The notes beneath the pieces were generated by a model that was not told the origin of the DNA, did no database searches, and saw only the letters and a program-made list of their open reading frames with translations. The position numbers and the translations under genes were made by a program. From contig CAJUMQ010000006.1 in assembly GCA_910587035.1 (NCBI GenBank), positions 1 through 64,000 of the forward strand: a stretch of DNA of 64,000 nt, given 5' to 3'. Shown here in pieces: positions 1 through 8,900 of this stretch; the stretch's first letter is position 1, and each line of letters begins with the position of its first letter. This DNA comes from an uncultured Desulfovibrio sp. GTDB taxonomy: Bacteria > Desulfobacterota > Desulfovibrionia > Desulfovibrionales > Desulfovibrionaceae.

Positions 1-2
1 TG

Positions 3-1370
3 GTTTTGCGTCGCGAACTTGCCGCGGCCAGTGGCAGAAGCAGATTTTACATCAATGATTCCCTGCATTCCCAGGATGCGCTGCGTGCCATGCGGGATCA
101 GCTGATTAGCCACACCAGCCAGCATGCCCAGCAAAAGCTCTTGCAGCCGGCTTTTCAGACCGCATTGCTTGAAAAGGAGTTTGCAAAACCGGAACTGCTG
201 GCCAAAAAAGAAGAGCTTCTTGAAAAACTAAAGAATGTTTCCGCTAAAATTGGCGAACTGGAGGCCAGCCGCGCACAGCTTGCCGAAAAGCGCGAGCTAC
301 TGGAAATGCAAAGTCAGGAGATCGAAAAGGTGGCACCTGCCGAGGGGGAGGAAGAAGAACTTGAAAGCCAGAGGGCTGCCGCAAGACAGGAAGAAGGTCA
401 AAGAGAAAATTATGCCAACGCCATGTCGCTTCTGCATGGGGAGGATGGGCCGGGCATAATTCAGCTCCTTGCGGAATTCGAGCGTGTCCTTTCCCAAATG
501 GCCAGAATTGATGCCAGCCTTGCGCCGGAGGTGGAAAATGTGGCCGCACTTCGCCAAAATCTGACGCATCTTGGCAACCAGTTCCGGCGTCCGCCCGGAT
601 CCCGTCAAAAGGTGGACATGGATGCCATTGAATCCCGCCTCTTCGCCTTTGCACAATTAAAACGCAAATTAAAACGCACCATGCCCCAGATTCTTGCCCT
701 CAAGGAAGAGATAGCAAACAATCTTTCCTTTTTGGACATGTGCGCGCTCGACATATCCAGTCTTAATAAGGAAAAAAACAGATATGTGCAGGAGCTTGAG
801 GCCATTGTTGAAGAAATAAAACCTCTGCGCCGCAAGGCTGCCAGACAGTTTGCGGACAAGCTGGAAGCCCAGCTTCGGGAGCTTGGCTTTTCCGAACATG
901 TGCGCATTGAACCGGATTTCGTCAAACAGCAGATATGGCCGGGAGTGGATGATGAGCGCGGCAGAATATTCTGGGCCCCAAATCCGGGCCAGAAAGCCCA
1001 GGCTCTGGACAGGATAGCCTCAGGAGGAGAATTGTCCCGCTTTTTGCTTGGTCTCACTACCCTTGGGCAAGACAACAATGATCTGACCTATATTTTTGAT
1101 GAAGTTGATGCCGGCGTTGGCGGCCTTACTCTGAACAAAGTTGGAGAAAAACTGCAAAATCTCGCATCTTCCCATCAGTTGATCCTCATTACCCACTGGC
1201 CCCAGCTGGCTGCCAGAGCCAAAAGTCATTTTCAGATTACAAAAACGGTCAGTGATGACAACACCTATACCAAATGCCATCCATTAAATGGCGATGAAAG
1301 AAAGGCGGAACTTGCCCGCATGGCTGGCGGAGGCCCCGAAGGCATGGCGCTTGCGGCAAGCCTCATCTGA
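3..1370 (+). CDS. recN: DNA repair protein RecN, 5' end outside window
   Basis: RecN is the SMC-like ATPase that acts on DNA ends in double-strand-break repair. About 455 codons are visible and the frame is open to the window edge, so the start and the N-terminal Walker A half are missing. The visible part begins with the RRE...GRSRFYIND segment that follows Walker A in this family, passes through a Glu/Lys/Leu-rich coiled coil, and ends in the C-terminal ATPase half: signature ASGGELSRF near residue 338, Walker B IFDEVDAGVGG near 363 and the His switch ITHWPQ near 394. It stops 25 bases before ychF on the same strand and may be co-transcribed with it. Confidence 0.93.
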   Translation, partial: VLRRELAAASGRSRFYINDSLHSQDALRAMRDQLISHTSQHAQQKLLQPAFQTALLEKEFAKPELLAKKEELLEKLKNVSAKIGELEASRAQLAEKRELLEMQSQEIEKVAPAEGEEEELESQRAAARQEEGQRENYANAMSLLHGEDGPGIIQLLAEFERVLSQMARIDASLAPEVENVAALRQNLTHLGNQFRRPPGSRQKVDMDAIESRLFAFAQLKRKLKRTMPQILALKEEIANNLSFLDMCALDISSLNKEKNRYVQELEAIVEEIKPLRRKAARQFADKLEAQLRELGFSEHVRIEPDFVKQQIWPGVDDERGRIFWAPNPGQKAQALDRIASGGELSRFLLGLTTLGQDNNDLTYIFDEVDAGVGGLTLNKVGEKLQNLASSHQLILITHWPQLAARAKSHFQITKTVSDDNTYTKCHPLNGDERKAELARMAGGGPEGMALAASLI

Positions 1371-1395
1371 TTTTTAGTAACACAAGGAAACACAG

Positions 1396-2496
1396 ATGGC
1401 TTTAAGCATAGGTATCGTAGGATTGCCCAATGTTGGCAAATCCACTCTTTTCAATGCCCTTACCCGGGCCCAGAATGCCCAGGCAGCCAATTACCCCTTT
1501 TGCACCATAGAACCCAATAAGGCCACTGTGGCCGTTCCAGATCAAAGAGTGGATTCTCTTAGCGCCAAGGCCAGGCCGGCACGCACAATTCATGCAAGTG
1601 TTGATTTTATAGATATTGCAGGTCTTGTGCGCGGGGCCAGCAAGGGAGAGGGGCTTGGCAACCAGTTTTTGGGGAATATCAGGGAATGCTCAGCCATTGT
1701 TGAAGTTGTACGCTGTTATGATGACGATAACATAGTCCATGTTGATGGCAGCGTTGACCCCTTGCGGGATGTGGAGACCATACAGACCGAGCTGCTTCTG
1801 GCAGACATGCAGAGTGTGGAAAGACGGCTTGAAAAGGCGCTCAAGATGGCCAAGGCCGGAAAAGATGCCAAGGTTGTGGCCGGATTGCTTCAGGAACTGT
1901 ACGTTCATCTCAATTCCGGTTTGAGCGCCCGATCTTTCTCACTGCCAGAAAACGAAGCCTTCATGGCCATATGGGGCGAGCTCGGCCTGCTTACCGCAAA
2001 GCCTGTCATATATTGCGCCAATGTGGATGATGCCTCCATTGCAACATGCAATAAATATGCTGAAGCGTTAAGGGAATACGCCCAGTCCCAAAAAGCCGGT
2101 TTTGCCATAATATGCGCAAAACTTGAGGAGGAATTGCAGGGTCTTGATGAAGCTGAGCAAAGGGAAATGCTCGCCTCTTATGGTGTAAAAAACGCAGGTC
2201 TGGAGAATATTATTCGTGAAGGCTACGACATCCTGGGACTGATGAGCTATTTTACAGCCGGTCCCGATGAAGTGAGAGCATGGACCATAAGAAAAGGCTG
2301 GAAAGCGCCCAGGGCAGCCGGGGTTATTCATTCCGATTTTGAAAAGGGTTTCATCCGGGCTGAAGTCATAGCCTATGACCAGTATATGAGCCATGACAGC
2401 GAGGCAGCCTGCCGCGCAGATGGCGTGCTGCGTATTGAGGGAAAGGATTATGTGGTGCAGGATGGAGATGTCATGCACTTTTTATTTAATGTTTAA
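1396..2496 (+). CDS. ychF: Redox-regulated ATPase YchF (Obg-family)
   Basis: YchF is a universally conserved Obg-family P-loop protein that binds ribosomes and prefers ATP to GTP. The 366-residue length is typical. G1 loop GLPNVGKS lies at residues 9-16, the G3 segment DIAGLVRGAS near 72, and NVDD near 208 replaces the guanine-specifying NKxD motif, which fits the known ATP preference of the family. The C-terminal part (about 295-366) is the TGS domain, including the WTIRKGWKAPRAAGVIHSDF stretch. The start is the ATG at 1396 behind a weak AAGGAAA. The downstream 200 bases are AT-rich before pal. Confidence 0.96.
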   Translation: MALSIGIVGLPNVGKSTLFNALTRAQNAQAANYPFCTIEPNKATVAVPDQRVDSLSAKARPARTIHASVDFIDIAGLVRGASKGEGLGNQFLGNIRECSAIVEVVRCYDDDNIVHVDGSVDPLRDVETIQTELLLADMQSVERRLEKALKMAKAGKDAKVVAGLLQELYVHLNSGLSARSFSLPENEAFMAIWGELGLLTAKPVIYCANVDDASIATCNKYAEALREYAQSQKAGFAIICAKLEEELQGLDEAEQREMLASYGVKNAGLENIIREGYDILGLMSYFTAGPDEVRAWTIRKGWKAPRAAGVIHSDFEKGFIRAEVIAYDQYMSHDSEAACRADGVLRIEGKDYVVQDGDVMHFLFNV

Positions 2497-2600
2497 TCAG
2501 CTTGCACGAGGCATATAAAAATTTTTTTACCCATGCTATAGGTCAGCTACGATTTAAAATATGCCCGTATAAAAATTTTTCCCACATGCCACTCTATCGC

Positions 2601-2628
2601 TTGACAAATTTGCGAGTATGGATAATCT
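2601..2628 (+). promoter_or_regulatory. Probable sigma-70 promoter of pal
   Basis: A consensus -35 box TTGACA (2601-2606) is followed after 16 bases by TAATCT (2623-2628). It sits about 80 bases before the pal start in an AT-rich intergenic stretch. GATAAT at 2621-2626 overlaps but is too close (14 bases) to be the natural partner. Call made by eye; no start-site data. Confidence 0.5.
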
Positions 2629-2707
2629 GCACATGTTGCCGCAAGTGGCGGTACAGAGTTGAACTATTACAAAAATCTGCTGGATGGCCTTTGAGCAGGA
2701 GGAAGAG

Positions 2708-3175
2708 ATGAAACGCCATGCACTCATTCTGACATTGGTAATTGCACTTGCAGCCAGTTTCGGTTGCGCCAAGAAAACCACAACAGAACCAGCCTATGAC
2801 ACCGGCGAAAGCCCGGAAATGAGGGCTGCCATACAGACAATTTCTGATTCCCGCGTATATTTCGCCTTTAATAAATACAATATTGAAAAGCAGTATGATG
2901 CGGTGCTGACCAAAGAGGCCGAGATTCTTCGCCAGTATCCCAGCATTCATGTGCGCATTGAAGGCAACTGTGACGATCGTGGCACACAGGAATACAACCT
3001 TGCCCTTGGCGAACGCCGAGCCCGTGCAGCCTATGACTACCTTGTCTCCAATGGCGTAAATCCTGGCCAGCTTGAAATGATCAGCTATGGCAAGGAAAAT
3101 CCCGCCGTGCTTGGCACCGGCGAGGCTGTTTGGGCCAAGAACCGCCGCGACGATTTCCGCGTGATAGCCCAGTAA
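2708..3175 (+). CDS. pal: Peptidoglycan-associated lipoprotein Pal
   Basis: Pal is the outer-membrane lipoprotein that binds peptidoglycan and joins the envelope to the Tol system. The start at 2708 is chosen because an AGGAGGAAGAG ribosome site precedes it directly and because the resulting N-terminus is a clean lipoprotein signal with the modified Cys at residue 20 (SFGC). An in-frame ATG at 2684 would place charged residues before the signal. The OmpA-like domain covers about residues 45-155 and carries the Pal hallmark EGNCDDRGTQEYNLALGERR. The protein is 155 residues, normal for Pal. A strong terminator follows at once, so pal is probably a single-gene unit. TolA/TolB are not in the window; the Tol-associated cpoB is at 23016-24221. 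Confidence 0.95.
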   Translation: MKRHALILTLVIALAASFGCAKKTTTEPAYDTGESPEMRAAIQTISDSRVYFAFNKYNIEKQYDAVLTKEAEILRQYPSIHVRIEGNCDDRGTQEYNLALGERRARAAYDYLVSNGVNPGQLEMISYGKENPAVLGTGEAVWAKNRRDDFRVIAQ

Positions 3176-3198
3176 CCTTTATATTTATAGATTGTTCC

Positions 3199-3222
3199 AG
3201 CCGCCGCCAGGCGGCTTTTTTT
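3199..3222 (+). terminator. Rho-independent terminator of pal
   Basis: A perfect 7-bp GC-rich stem AGCCGCC / GGCGGCT (3199-3205 with 3210-3216) with a GCCA loop runs into seven T (3216-3222). It lies 24 bases past the pal stop codon. Confidence 0.9.
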
Positions 3223-3368
3223 ATATCCTGCAATAACATTTCAAAAAGAATGATACATATTCCCAAAAGGAATTTGCCTCAATTTTGGACAATACATTTG
3301 GAGCTCTTGCCTTTTGCCCTTGCGCAAGATAATTAAAGAAATTTGCAACACCAAACACGGAGAGGCAA

Positions 3369-4274
3369 ATGAAATTAGGAGCACTACTGACGGCCCTGCT
3401 GCTGGTTTTTTCAGCAGTGGCATTAACATTGCCTGATTACGCCGATGCCGCGCGCATGGGGGGTGGCCGCTCTTTTGGCAGCAAACCATTTATGAGCAAG
3501 CCAGCCCCGGCCCCTGTGCAGCGCCAGGCCACACGTGGCGCCGGAGCTGCAGCCACTGCGCCAAAATCTGGAATGTTTGGCGGAATGGGTGGTCTCTTTG
3601 GCGGACTGCTTGCCGGCACCCTGCTCGGCTCTCTGCTTGGCGGCCATGGCTTTGCTGGCGGTGGTTTTATGGATCTCATTTTCATCGCCATTCTGGCTTT
3701 CATTGGCTACAAGCTTTACAAAAGATTCCGGTCCGGACCTGCTCCGGCTCCGGCCAATGCAGGAAATGCAACCGGAAATTATGCAGACATGAATCGGAAT
3801 TTCAATGGCATGAATCGTGAAAATACCCAGGCCACCGGATGGGATGCCCTGCGCGGCGCCATGGGGGGCGCCACGCCAGCCGCAGCGCAGCCCAATATTG
3901 ATGTGCCTGCCGGGTTTGATACCGAGGAATTTCTGCGTGGCGCAAAAATGGCCTACAATCGCCTCCAGAAATCATGGGACAACAGGGATCTGGCCGACAT
4001 AAGCCAGTTTGCCACACCCATAATCATGGAGAATTTGAAGCAGCAGCTCGCTGAGGACCCCAACCCCTCCCATACCGAGATTATGTTGGTAAACGCCACG
4101 CTGGAGGGCGTTGAACAGGATGGGGATTCGCAGCGTGCCCAGGTTTATTTTGATGTTCTCATGCGTGAAAATCCCAATCAGTCAACTCCAACATCTGTGC
4201 GCGAGATTTGGCATTTCCTGCGCCATGGCCAGAATGGCACCTGGAAGTTGGACGGCATCCAGCAGGTTGATTAG
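3369..4274 (+). CDS. Tim44-like domain membrane protein
   Basis: A 301-residue exported or membrane protein ending in a Tim44-like domain. Residues 1-27 form a signal peptide ending in YADA; a Pro/Ala/Gly segment follows; a Gly-rich hydrophobic stretch (about 75-118) contains the membrane segment MDLIFIAILAFIGYKLYKRF. The last 125 residues match the Tim44-like fold (GFDTEEFLRGAKMAYNRLQKSW and the closing WHFLRHG...WKLDGIQQV). Family knowledge: bacterial relatives are envelope proteins of unclear function; some are annotated as import-component-like only by similarity to mitochondrial Tim44. GGAGAGG precedes the ATG. It stands alone between the pal terminator and a long palindrome, so no partner is suggested. 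Confidence 0.82.
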   Translation: MKLGALLTALLLVFSAVALTLPDYADAARMGGGRSFGSKPFMSKPAPAPVQRQATRGAGAAATAPKSGMFGGMGGLFGGLLAGTLLGSLLGGHGFAGGGFMDLIFIAILAFIGYKLYKRFRSGPAPAPANAGNATGNYADMNRNFNGMNRENTQATGWDALRGAMGGATPAAAQPNIDVPAGFDTEEFLRGAKMAYNRLQKSWDNRDLADISQFATPIIMENLKQQLAEDPNPSHTEIMLVNATLEGVEQDGDSQRAQVYFDVLMRENPNQSTPTSVREIWHFLRHGQNGTWKLDGIQQVD

Positions 4275-4367
4275 GAGCCTTACAAATCAGGAACCATTAG
4301 TCATAAAGTGTGTTTTTGGCTTATTGCCAGCGCTTTTCGCGCCTTGCCAGACTATCATCTGATAATG

Positions 4368-4404
4368 GAAGTCATTTCATAATTATTAATTATGAAATGA
4401 CTTC
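4368..4404. repeat. Perfect 17-bp inverted repeat, 3-base loop
   Basis: Arms 4368-4384 and 4388-4404 are exact reverse complements separated by ATT. The arms are AT-rich (start GAAGTCATTTC) and no T-run follows, so a standard terminator is unlikely. It lies between the Tim44-like gene and the thioesterase gene, ending 26 bases before the latter's ATG. It could act as a cruciform, a protein-binding site or an mRNA leader hairpin. Confidence 0.85.
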
Positions 4405-4430
4405 TGGCATAAAACCTCATGGAGTGTTCT

Positions 4431-4835
4431 ATGAGTTATGAAACCAACTATGTCGTCAAGCATGACAAGCTGGTGCGACTGATGCATATGAATGTGGAAT
4501 GCGCTACACCGGATTATGCAAAGGTGAGCATGCCACTGGATGAATCAGTCAAAAATGGCATGGGTTTTGCCCATGGAGGAGCCATATTTTCCCTGGCGGA
4601 TGTCGCATTTGGCGCCGCATCCAATGCGGATCGCAAAACAGGCATAGTCAACATGTCCAGCAGCATCGAATATCTGCGCCCTGGCACCAGGGGACCGCTA
4701 GTTGCAGAGGCACGCGCGGTCCGGCATGGCGGCCATATTGTAAATTATGACATCCACATTTTTGATGGTGACAATAACCTTATAGCCAGGGTCATGACCA
4801 GCGGCTATGTGACCAATGTGCCATTGCCGGACTGA
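4431..4835 (+). CDS. PaaI-type hotdog-fold thioesterase
   Basis: A 134-residue single-domain hotdog protein of the PaaI/YdiI group, which hydrolyses acyl-CoA or aryl-CoA thioesters in the cytoplasm. The helix-capping motif NGMGFAHGGAIFSLAD (about 42-57) with the conserved HGG is clear, followed by the strands IVNMSSSIEYLRPGTRGPLVAEA. The ATG at 4431 is preferred over an in-frame ATG at 4419 because GGAG at 4421-4424 is correctly spaced for it. Substrate cannot be told from sequence; no phenylacetate degradation genes are adjacent, although a phenylacetate-CoA-ligase-type enzyme occurs at 32193. Confidence 0.85.
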   Translation: MSYETNYVVKHDKLVRLMHMNVECATPDYAKVSMPLDESVKNGMGFAHGGAIFSLADVAFGAASNADRKTGIVNMSSSIEYLRPGTRGPLVAEARAVRHGGHIVNYDIHIFDGDNNLIARVMTSGYVTNVPLPD

Positions 4836-4863
4836 TTTTCTTTTATGAGACCTGTATTGTGAC

Positions 4864-4916
4864 AGAGCGGGATTGTCCCAGTGGCCATGTGGCCATTTGC
4901 TGGATAATCCCGCTCT
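4864..4916. repeat. Long imperfect hairpin with nested palindrome
   Basis: A 15-bp stem (4864-4878 with 4902-4916; one G-T pair; outer arm AGAGCGGGATT) encloses a loop that itself holds the direct/palindromic pair TGGCCA-TG-TGGCCA. No T-run follows the right arm. It lies 28 bases past the thioesterase stop and 43 bases before repeat copy A, so it may end transcription by a non-canonical hairpin or mark the element boundary. Confidence 0.7.
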
Positions 4917-4959
4917 TGAACATGAGGCAATTATATCCCTCTCATATCATAACTTTGAG

Positions 4960-5070
4960 TTATATGGTGTATGTCCATTGAAAATGGGCATACGCGCCCG
5001 GGATCCAAATCGGACAGTACGGCCAAAGTCGAACAGCAACTCAGCGTTTCAACTGATACAAGTCATATTT
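4960..5070 (+). repeat. Hairpin repeat element, copy A (shortened)
   Basis: About 111 bases related to the full-length copies at 5682-5829 and 19473-19620. It starts with an 11-bp hairpin (4969-4979 with 4983-4993, loop GAA, one T-G pair), continues with the shared block CGCGCCCGG ... ATCGGACAG .. CGGCCAA, lacks most of the middle, and ends with CTGATACA near 5056-5063, matching the right end of copy B. It directly precedes the ribosome site of the gene at 5086. Boundaries are approximate because the ends have drifted. Confidence 0.7.
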
Positions 5071-5085
5071 GAAGGAAGGCAACCC

Positions 5086-5679
5086 ATGAATGTGAGAAAA
5101 ATCCGGGAAGATCTGGGCAAATCGAGAACCTGTGTGCAGAGGCGCGATTACCCAAGAGCAATTTATCTGTTTTGCATTGCAGTAAAAGATTTGGGGGGCC
5201 AAACTGCGCCCATGGATCTGCGTGGCGATTTTCGCAGTGCCCTTGTTGATATCTGCGCTGATCCCATCTACAAGAAGGAATTCTCACAACCACTCAGTTA
5301 TCAGCCAGGCAAGGAAAAGGAAATCCTGACCTTTTTGAACAAATTTTATAAAAAGATTATGGGCAATGAGGAACAGGAGGACTATGAGGCCACGCTCCAA
5401 AGAAAGCTGAATATCGATAGAAACATTGCTGATGGCAAGAACTTTCTTTCGCAGGGCAAAGTTTCCGAAGCTGATGAATGCTTCATGAATGCGTTAAAGT
5501 TTTATCGCAATGAAATTGCTGTTTTCCCGATGATCGCCAGGGCCCTGATGGATTCTTCCCAATATGTGCGCGCTCTGGGCTATCTGCGCAAAGGCCTTGC
5601 GGAACGCCCTGATGATCCGGACATGACACGCCTTGCCGCCGAATGTGCCCAAAAGAGGGGGGCATCCCATCAGGCTTGA
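5086..5679 (+). CDS. TPR-like protein of unknown function
   Basis: A 197-residue soluble protein. Residues about 110-190 form helical pairs typical of tetratricopeptide repeats (ADGKNFLSQGKVSEADECFMNA, then MIARALMDSSQYVRALGYLRKGLAERPDD); the first half (KIREDLGKSRTCVQRRDYPRAIYLF) also looks TPR-like. The ATG at 5086 is chosen because GAAGGAAGG precedes it; the frame stays open upstream to 4873, but that part lies in repeat copy A and has no coding character. The stop at 5679 lies two bases before copy B, so the gene is bracketed by two copies of the same element in opposite orientation. Role unknown; TPR suggests protein binding. Confidence 0.78.
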   Translation: MNVRKIREDLGKSRTCVQRRDYPRAIYLFCIAVKDLGGQTAPMDLRGDFRSALVDICADPIYKKEFSQPLSYQPGKEKEILTFLNKFYKKIMGNEEQEDYEATLQRKLNIDRNIADGKNFLSQGKVSEADECFMNALKFYRNEIAVFPMIARALMDSSQYVRALGYLRKGLAERPDDPDMTRLAAECAQKRGASHQA

Positions 5680-5681
5680 GA

Positions 5682-5829
5682 TTTTATAGCATGTATCAGG
5701 GGAAATTGTCCCAATTTCAACCATGCTGCATTAACATCAAAACGCGGTTTTACTGTTCTGTTCGCCATTGGACGCCCCGTCCCCTCTCGCGGCCGGGCGC
5801 ATATGTATTTTCATAGACATATGCTATAG
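5682..5829 (-). repeat. Hairpin repeat element, copy B (full length)
   Basis: A 148-bp copy in reverse orientation relative to copies A and C and the same length as copy C. Ends are inverted (TTTATAGCATGTAT at 5683-5696 against the reverse complement of ACATATGCTATAG at 5817-5829). Reading the minus strand, it has the left hairpin built on GCATATG/CATATGC, the shared block with GCGCCCGG and GTCCAATGGCG, a central AAAA-CCGCG-TTTT hairpin and a GAAATTG-GGA-CAATTTC hairpin. It sits between the TPR-like gene and the terminator at 5865-5907. Confidence 0.8.
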
Positions 5830-5864
5830 CAACTGGCAATCTAACTGCTCTCGTGCGAATTATT

Positions 5865-5907
5865 CATAAACGAAAGGCCCGCATATTACGCGGGCCTTTC
5901 GTTTATG
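5865..5907. terminator. Bidirectional terminator, 18-bp stem
   Basis: Arms 5865-5882 and 5890-5907 are exact reverse complements, with a 7-base loop. The stem core is GGCCCGC/GCGGGCC, flanked inside the stem by A-rich and T-rich tracts on either strand, so it can end transcription of the minus-strand PEP synthase gene and of the plus-strand TPR-like gene. Confidence 0.88.
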
Positions 5908-5926
5908 TCATATTCTCAATACTTGC

Positions 5927-8900
5927 TCAGGCATTGAGCTCACGGGACTTTATCATGGCCTCTGTCTGCTCTTCAAAAGAGCAGAAACCGGCCTGATGCA
6001 GTGCATCTTCAACTGTGGCTGACCAGTCCCACGTGGCGTATATCACAGGTTTATGGAACGTGGAGCGGAAATTTTGCAGCTCTGTGCGGTAAAAATCCTC
6101 TTTTGGTGTGTCAAGATGCTCACGTAGCTGCTCATGCCGCCTGTGCAACTCACCTTCGTACCATTCTTGAATATCCTGGGGCTCAGTGTATTTTTTCAGT
6201 ATATGCCCATAGCCATTCTTCTCCAGCAATTCGGCAAGATGCTGATGATGCTGTTTTGTAAGCCATTGACCCAGCTGGGAGGAGGGGATGTTATCATCTT
6301 CAACTGCGGCAATGTCAAAAACAGTCTGATAATAGGTGTCTGGCACAACCGAGGCTGATGTTATGCCTGCAATGGCCACAAGGCCGCGGAGTATGACGCT
6401 GTTGGACACACCCTGGCCACAAAAGCCAACCTTCTTGCCATATTTCTGGCCCGTAAAAATGCTTACCAGTATGGCCCAGACAACAGCCGGATCTTCTTCA
6501 TCATATATATGGGCCAGTCTGGAATTGTCCCTGTCTGTTGCCAGCACCATTTGCGTCATGTCGTTGGAGCCAATGGAGAATCCGTCAAACTCCGTTATGA
6601 ACTGTTTGGACAAAATGGCATTGGATGGCAGTTCGCTCATGAGGATGATCTTCAGGCCATCTTCCCCGCTCTTGAGTTTGTGCACTTGCTCCAGGTATGT
6701 GCGCATGGAGCGTGCCTCTTCAAGTGTGCGCACAAATGGCAGCATTATCCTGAGATTGTGGCCGCCATATACGCCACGCGCAAGTTTGAAAGCCTCAATC
6801 TCCCAGTCATGTATATTGCGCGACACGCCACGGAAACCAAGCATTGGGTTGGCTTCAATATGCTCAAAGAGATTGCCGCCCAAAAGATTGCGGTATTCAT
6901 TGCTCTTGAAATCTGTGGTGCGGTAGGTAATGGGTTTGCCATAAAAAGCCATGGCGAACAGGGCAAGGTTCTGCGCAAGGGTTTGCACATAATGCTCCTT
7001 GCCTGTGCGGAAGCCTCTGGACTTGATGATATGCGAAATTTTATCGGCCAGATTGCGCACATCATCCATTTCTTTTTTAAGGCCGGATCTCAAGCCCGCT
7101 TCTTCACGCAGATGCGTGATGTTTTCCATAAGTTTTGTGACAACAGGCATATCCTTTATCTTTTGAACCTGCGCCTCAACGGAGGCCTCAATTTCCGCCT
7201 GTCTTTTTGGCGCTTCGGGATCGGATGGCGAAAGCAATGCCAGTTCATCGTCATATCCCATTATGATGCGCACATGCTCGGCAAGATCCGGCGATGTTTT
7301 GAGAATTTCTATCCTGCGGCTTGCGGCCTCAAGATGCTGGTCAAGCTTGTGATCAATCTCACGCATCTTGCGATGCTGCAACAGGATTTCCTCCGAACTC
7401 ATGTTCTTGTCTGTATTGGCAATACTGGCCAGCTCGGCTGTCAGGCCGGTTATTTCACCAACATATTCACGGAGGTTGAAATTGAACACCACAAGACCGG
7501 TGGCCAGCTGCTCGCGCAAAAGTTTTGACAGTCTTGTCTCAAGCTCTTTCAGCTTTTTCTCGACAACCCTGGCCAGCTCGCCATTGTCAAAAGCCTCAAG
7601 AGCAAGTGGATGAATGCTGATATTGCCAAGCATGAACTCGGCGCGCAGCAGGCCAACTTCAAACTGGGGATATTCGCGCAAACGCGAAAGGAACATGGCC
7701 TGGCCCACATCGGCCAGAACAAGCCCAACTTTTGTCTTGGTGAGAGGCAGTTTGGAAATATCCATTTCTCCACCCACCTGATGCAGCGGCAAAAGGCCCC
7801 GATATACCCGGCCACGGGTGCCATCCACTGTGACCTCGGAGCCATCAAGGGCCCGCAATATGTCCACGCGCTGGATGCCAATTACCGCGGCTATGCCAAG
7901 CTCGCGGGATGTAATGGCCGCATGGCTTGTATCACCGCCCACATCCGCCATGATGGCGGACGCCACACGCATGCCCGGCACCATATCAGGGTCTGTCCTT
8001 TCGGCTGCCAGCACATCGCCTCTGCCGACCTTGTTTAATTCCAGGGCGGAACGCAAATAGCGTACCGTGCCCTGCCCTGCTCCACGCGAGGCGCCATTGC
8101 CTTCCACAATGATTTCGGCATTGGCTGCAGCCTTGGGATCAACCTCCTTGCGGCGCATGAAAATGGTGTGGGGATGCAGTTCCAGATCCTCATTCCAGCG
8201 TGTCTCAGGTCTGGCCTGCACAAACCATAGCCTGTCGCGGGCATCAATACAGAATTCAGTATCCATGATGATGCCGCCATAGGCGCGGCTCACTGCGCGC
8301 ACGCCCTTGGCCACACGCTCTGCCTGGCTAAGGGAAAGAGCCCAGCGCAGGGCTTCCAGCTCCGGCACCTCCACTTCACGCGTGCCGCCCTTCTCGTCAT
8401 AGACAATTTTCATGTCCTTGCGGCCCATCTGGCGGATGACAACCTCACTGCCATCATCACGCTGGAACACGTACATCTTGTCCGGTGTGACCTTGCCGCC
8501 AACAACAGCCTCACCAAGGCCATAACTGGCATCTATGCTCACAAGATCCTTGCGGTTTGTGCCCCGGCAGCCGGTTGCGGTATCTGCGGAAAAGGCTGTG
8601 CCGGAAACCACGGGATTAATCATCTGCATCATGCAGACAGACAGGGATGTGTTCTCGATGGCCCATTCCTTTTTTGCCAATTCAGCCACAGAATCGTCTC
8701 CTGTCTCCTCCGCCCTGGCCAGGGCATCCAGAATGGCTTCGCGCCTGTAGGTCATGGAACGCAGATTGTATGCGGACGCGCAATCCCAATGATATGCCTC
8801 GGAGACCTTGTCCGGTCCGACCATGTTCAGATAGGTGTCCTGTAGACCTGCAAATGCTTTTTTACGCGAATCCTCCCCGGCTGCCGAAGAGCGCACGGCG

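Noticed and set aside
2514..2592. Near-direct repeat TATAAAAATTTTT (2514 and 2568) after ychF
   Set aside because: Short and AT-rich; may be chance or an AT-rich terminator or promoter region, without further conserved bases.
4873..5085. N-terminal extension of the TPR-like protein in the same frame
   Set aside because: It reads through a hairpin and repeat copy A, has no ribosome site, and a good site precedes the ATG at 5086.
6509..7528. Long plus-strand open frame (339 codons) opposite PEP synthase
   Set aside because: It lies wholly on the strand opposite a well-supported gene and its translation has no family features or ribosome site; it is a shadow of the real frame.
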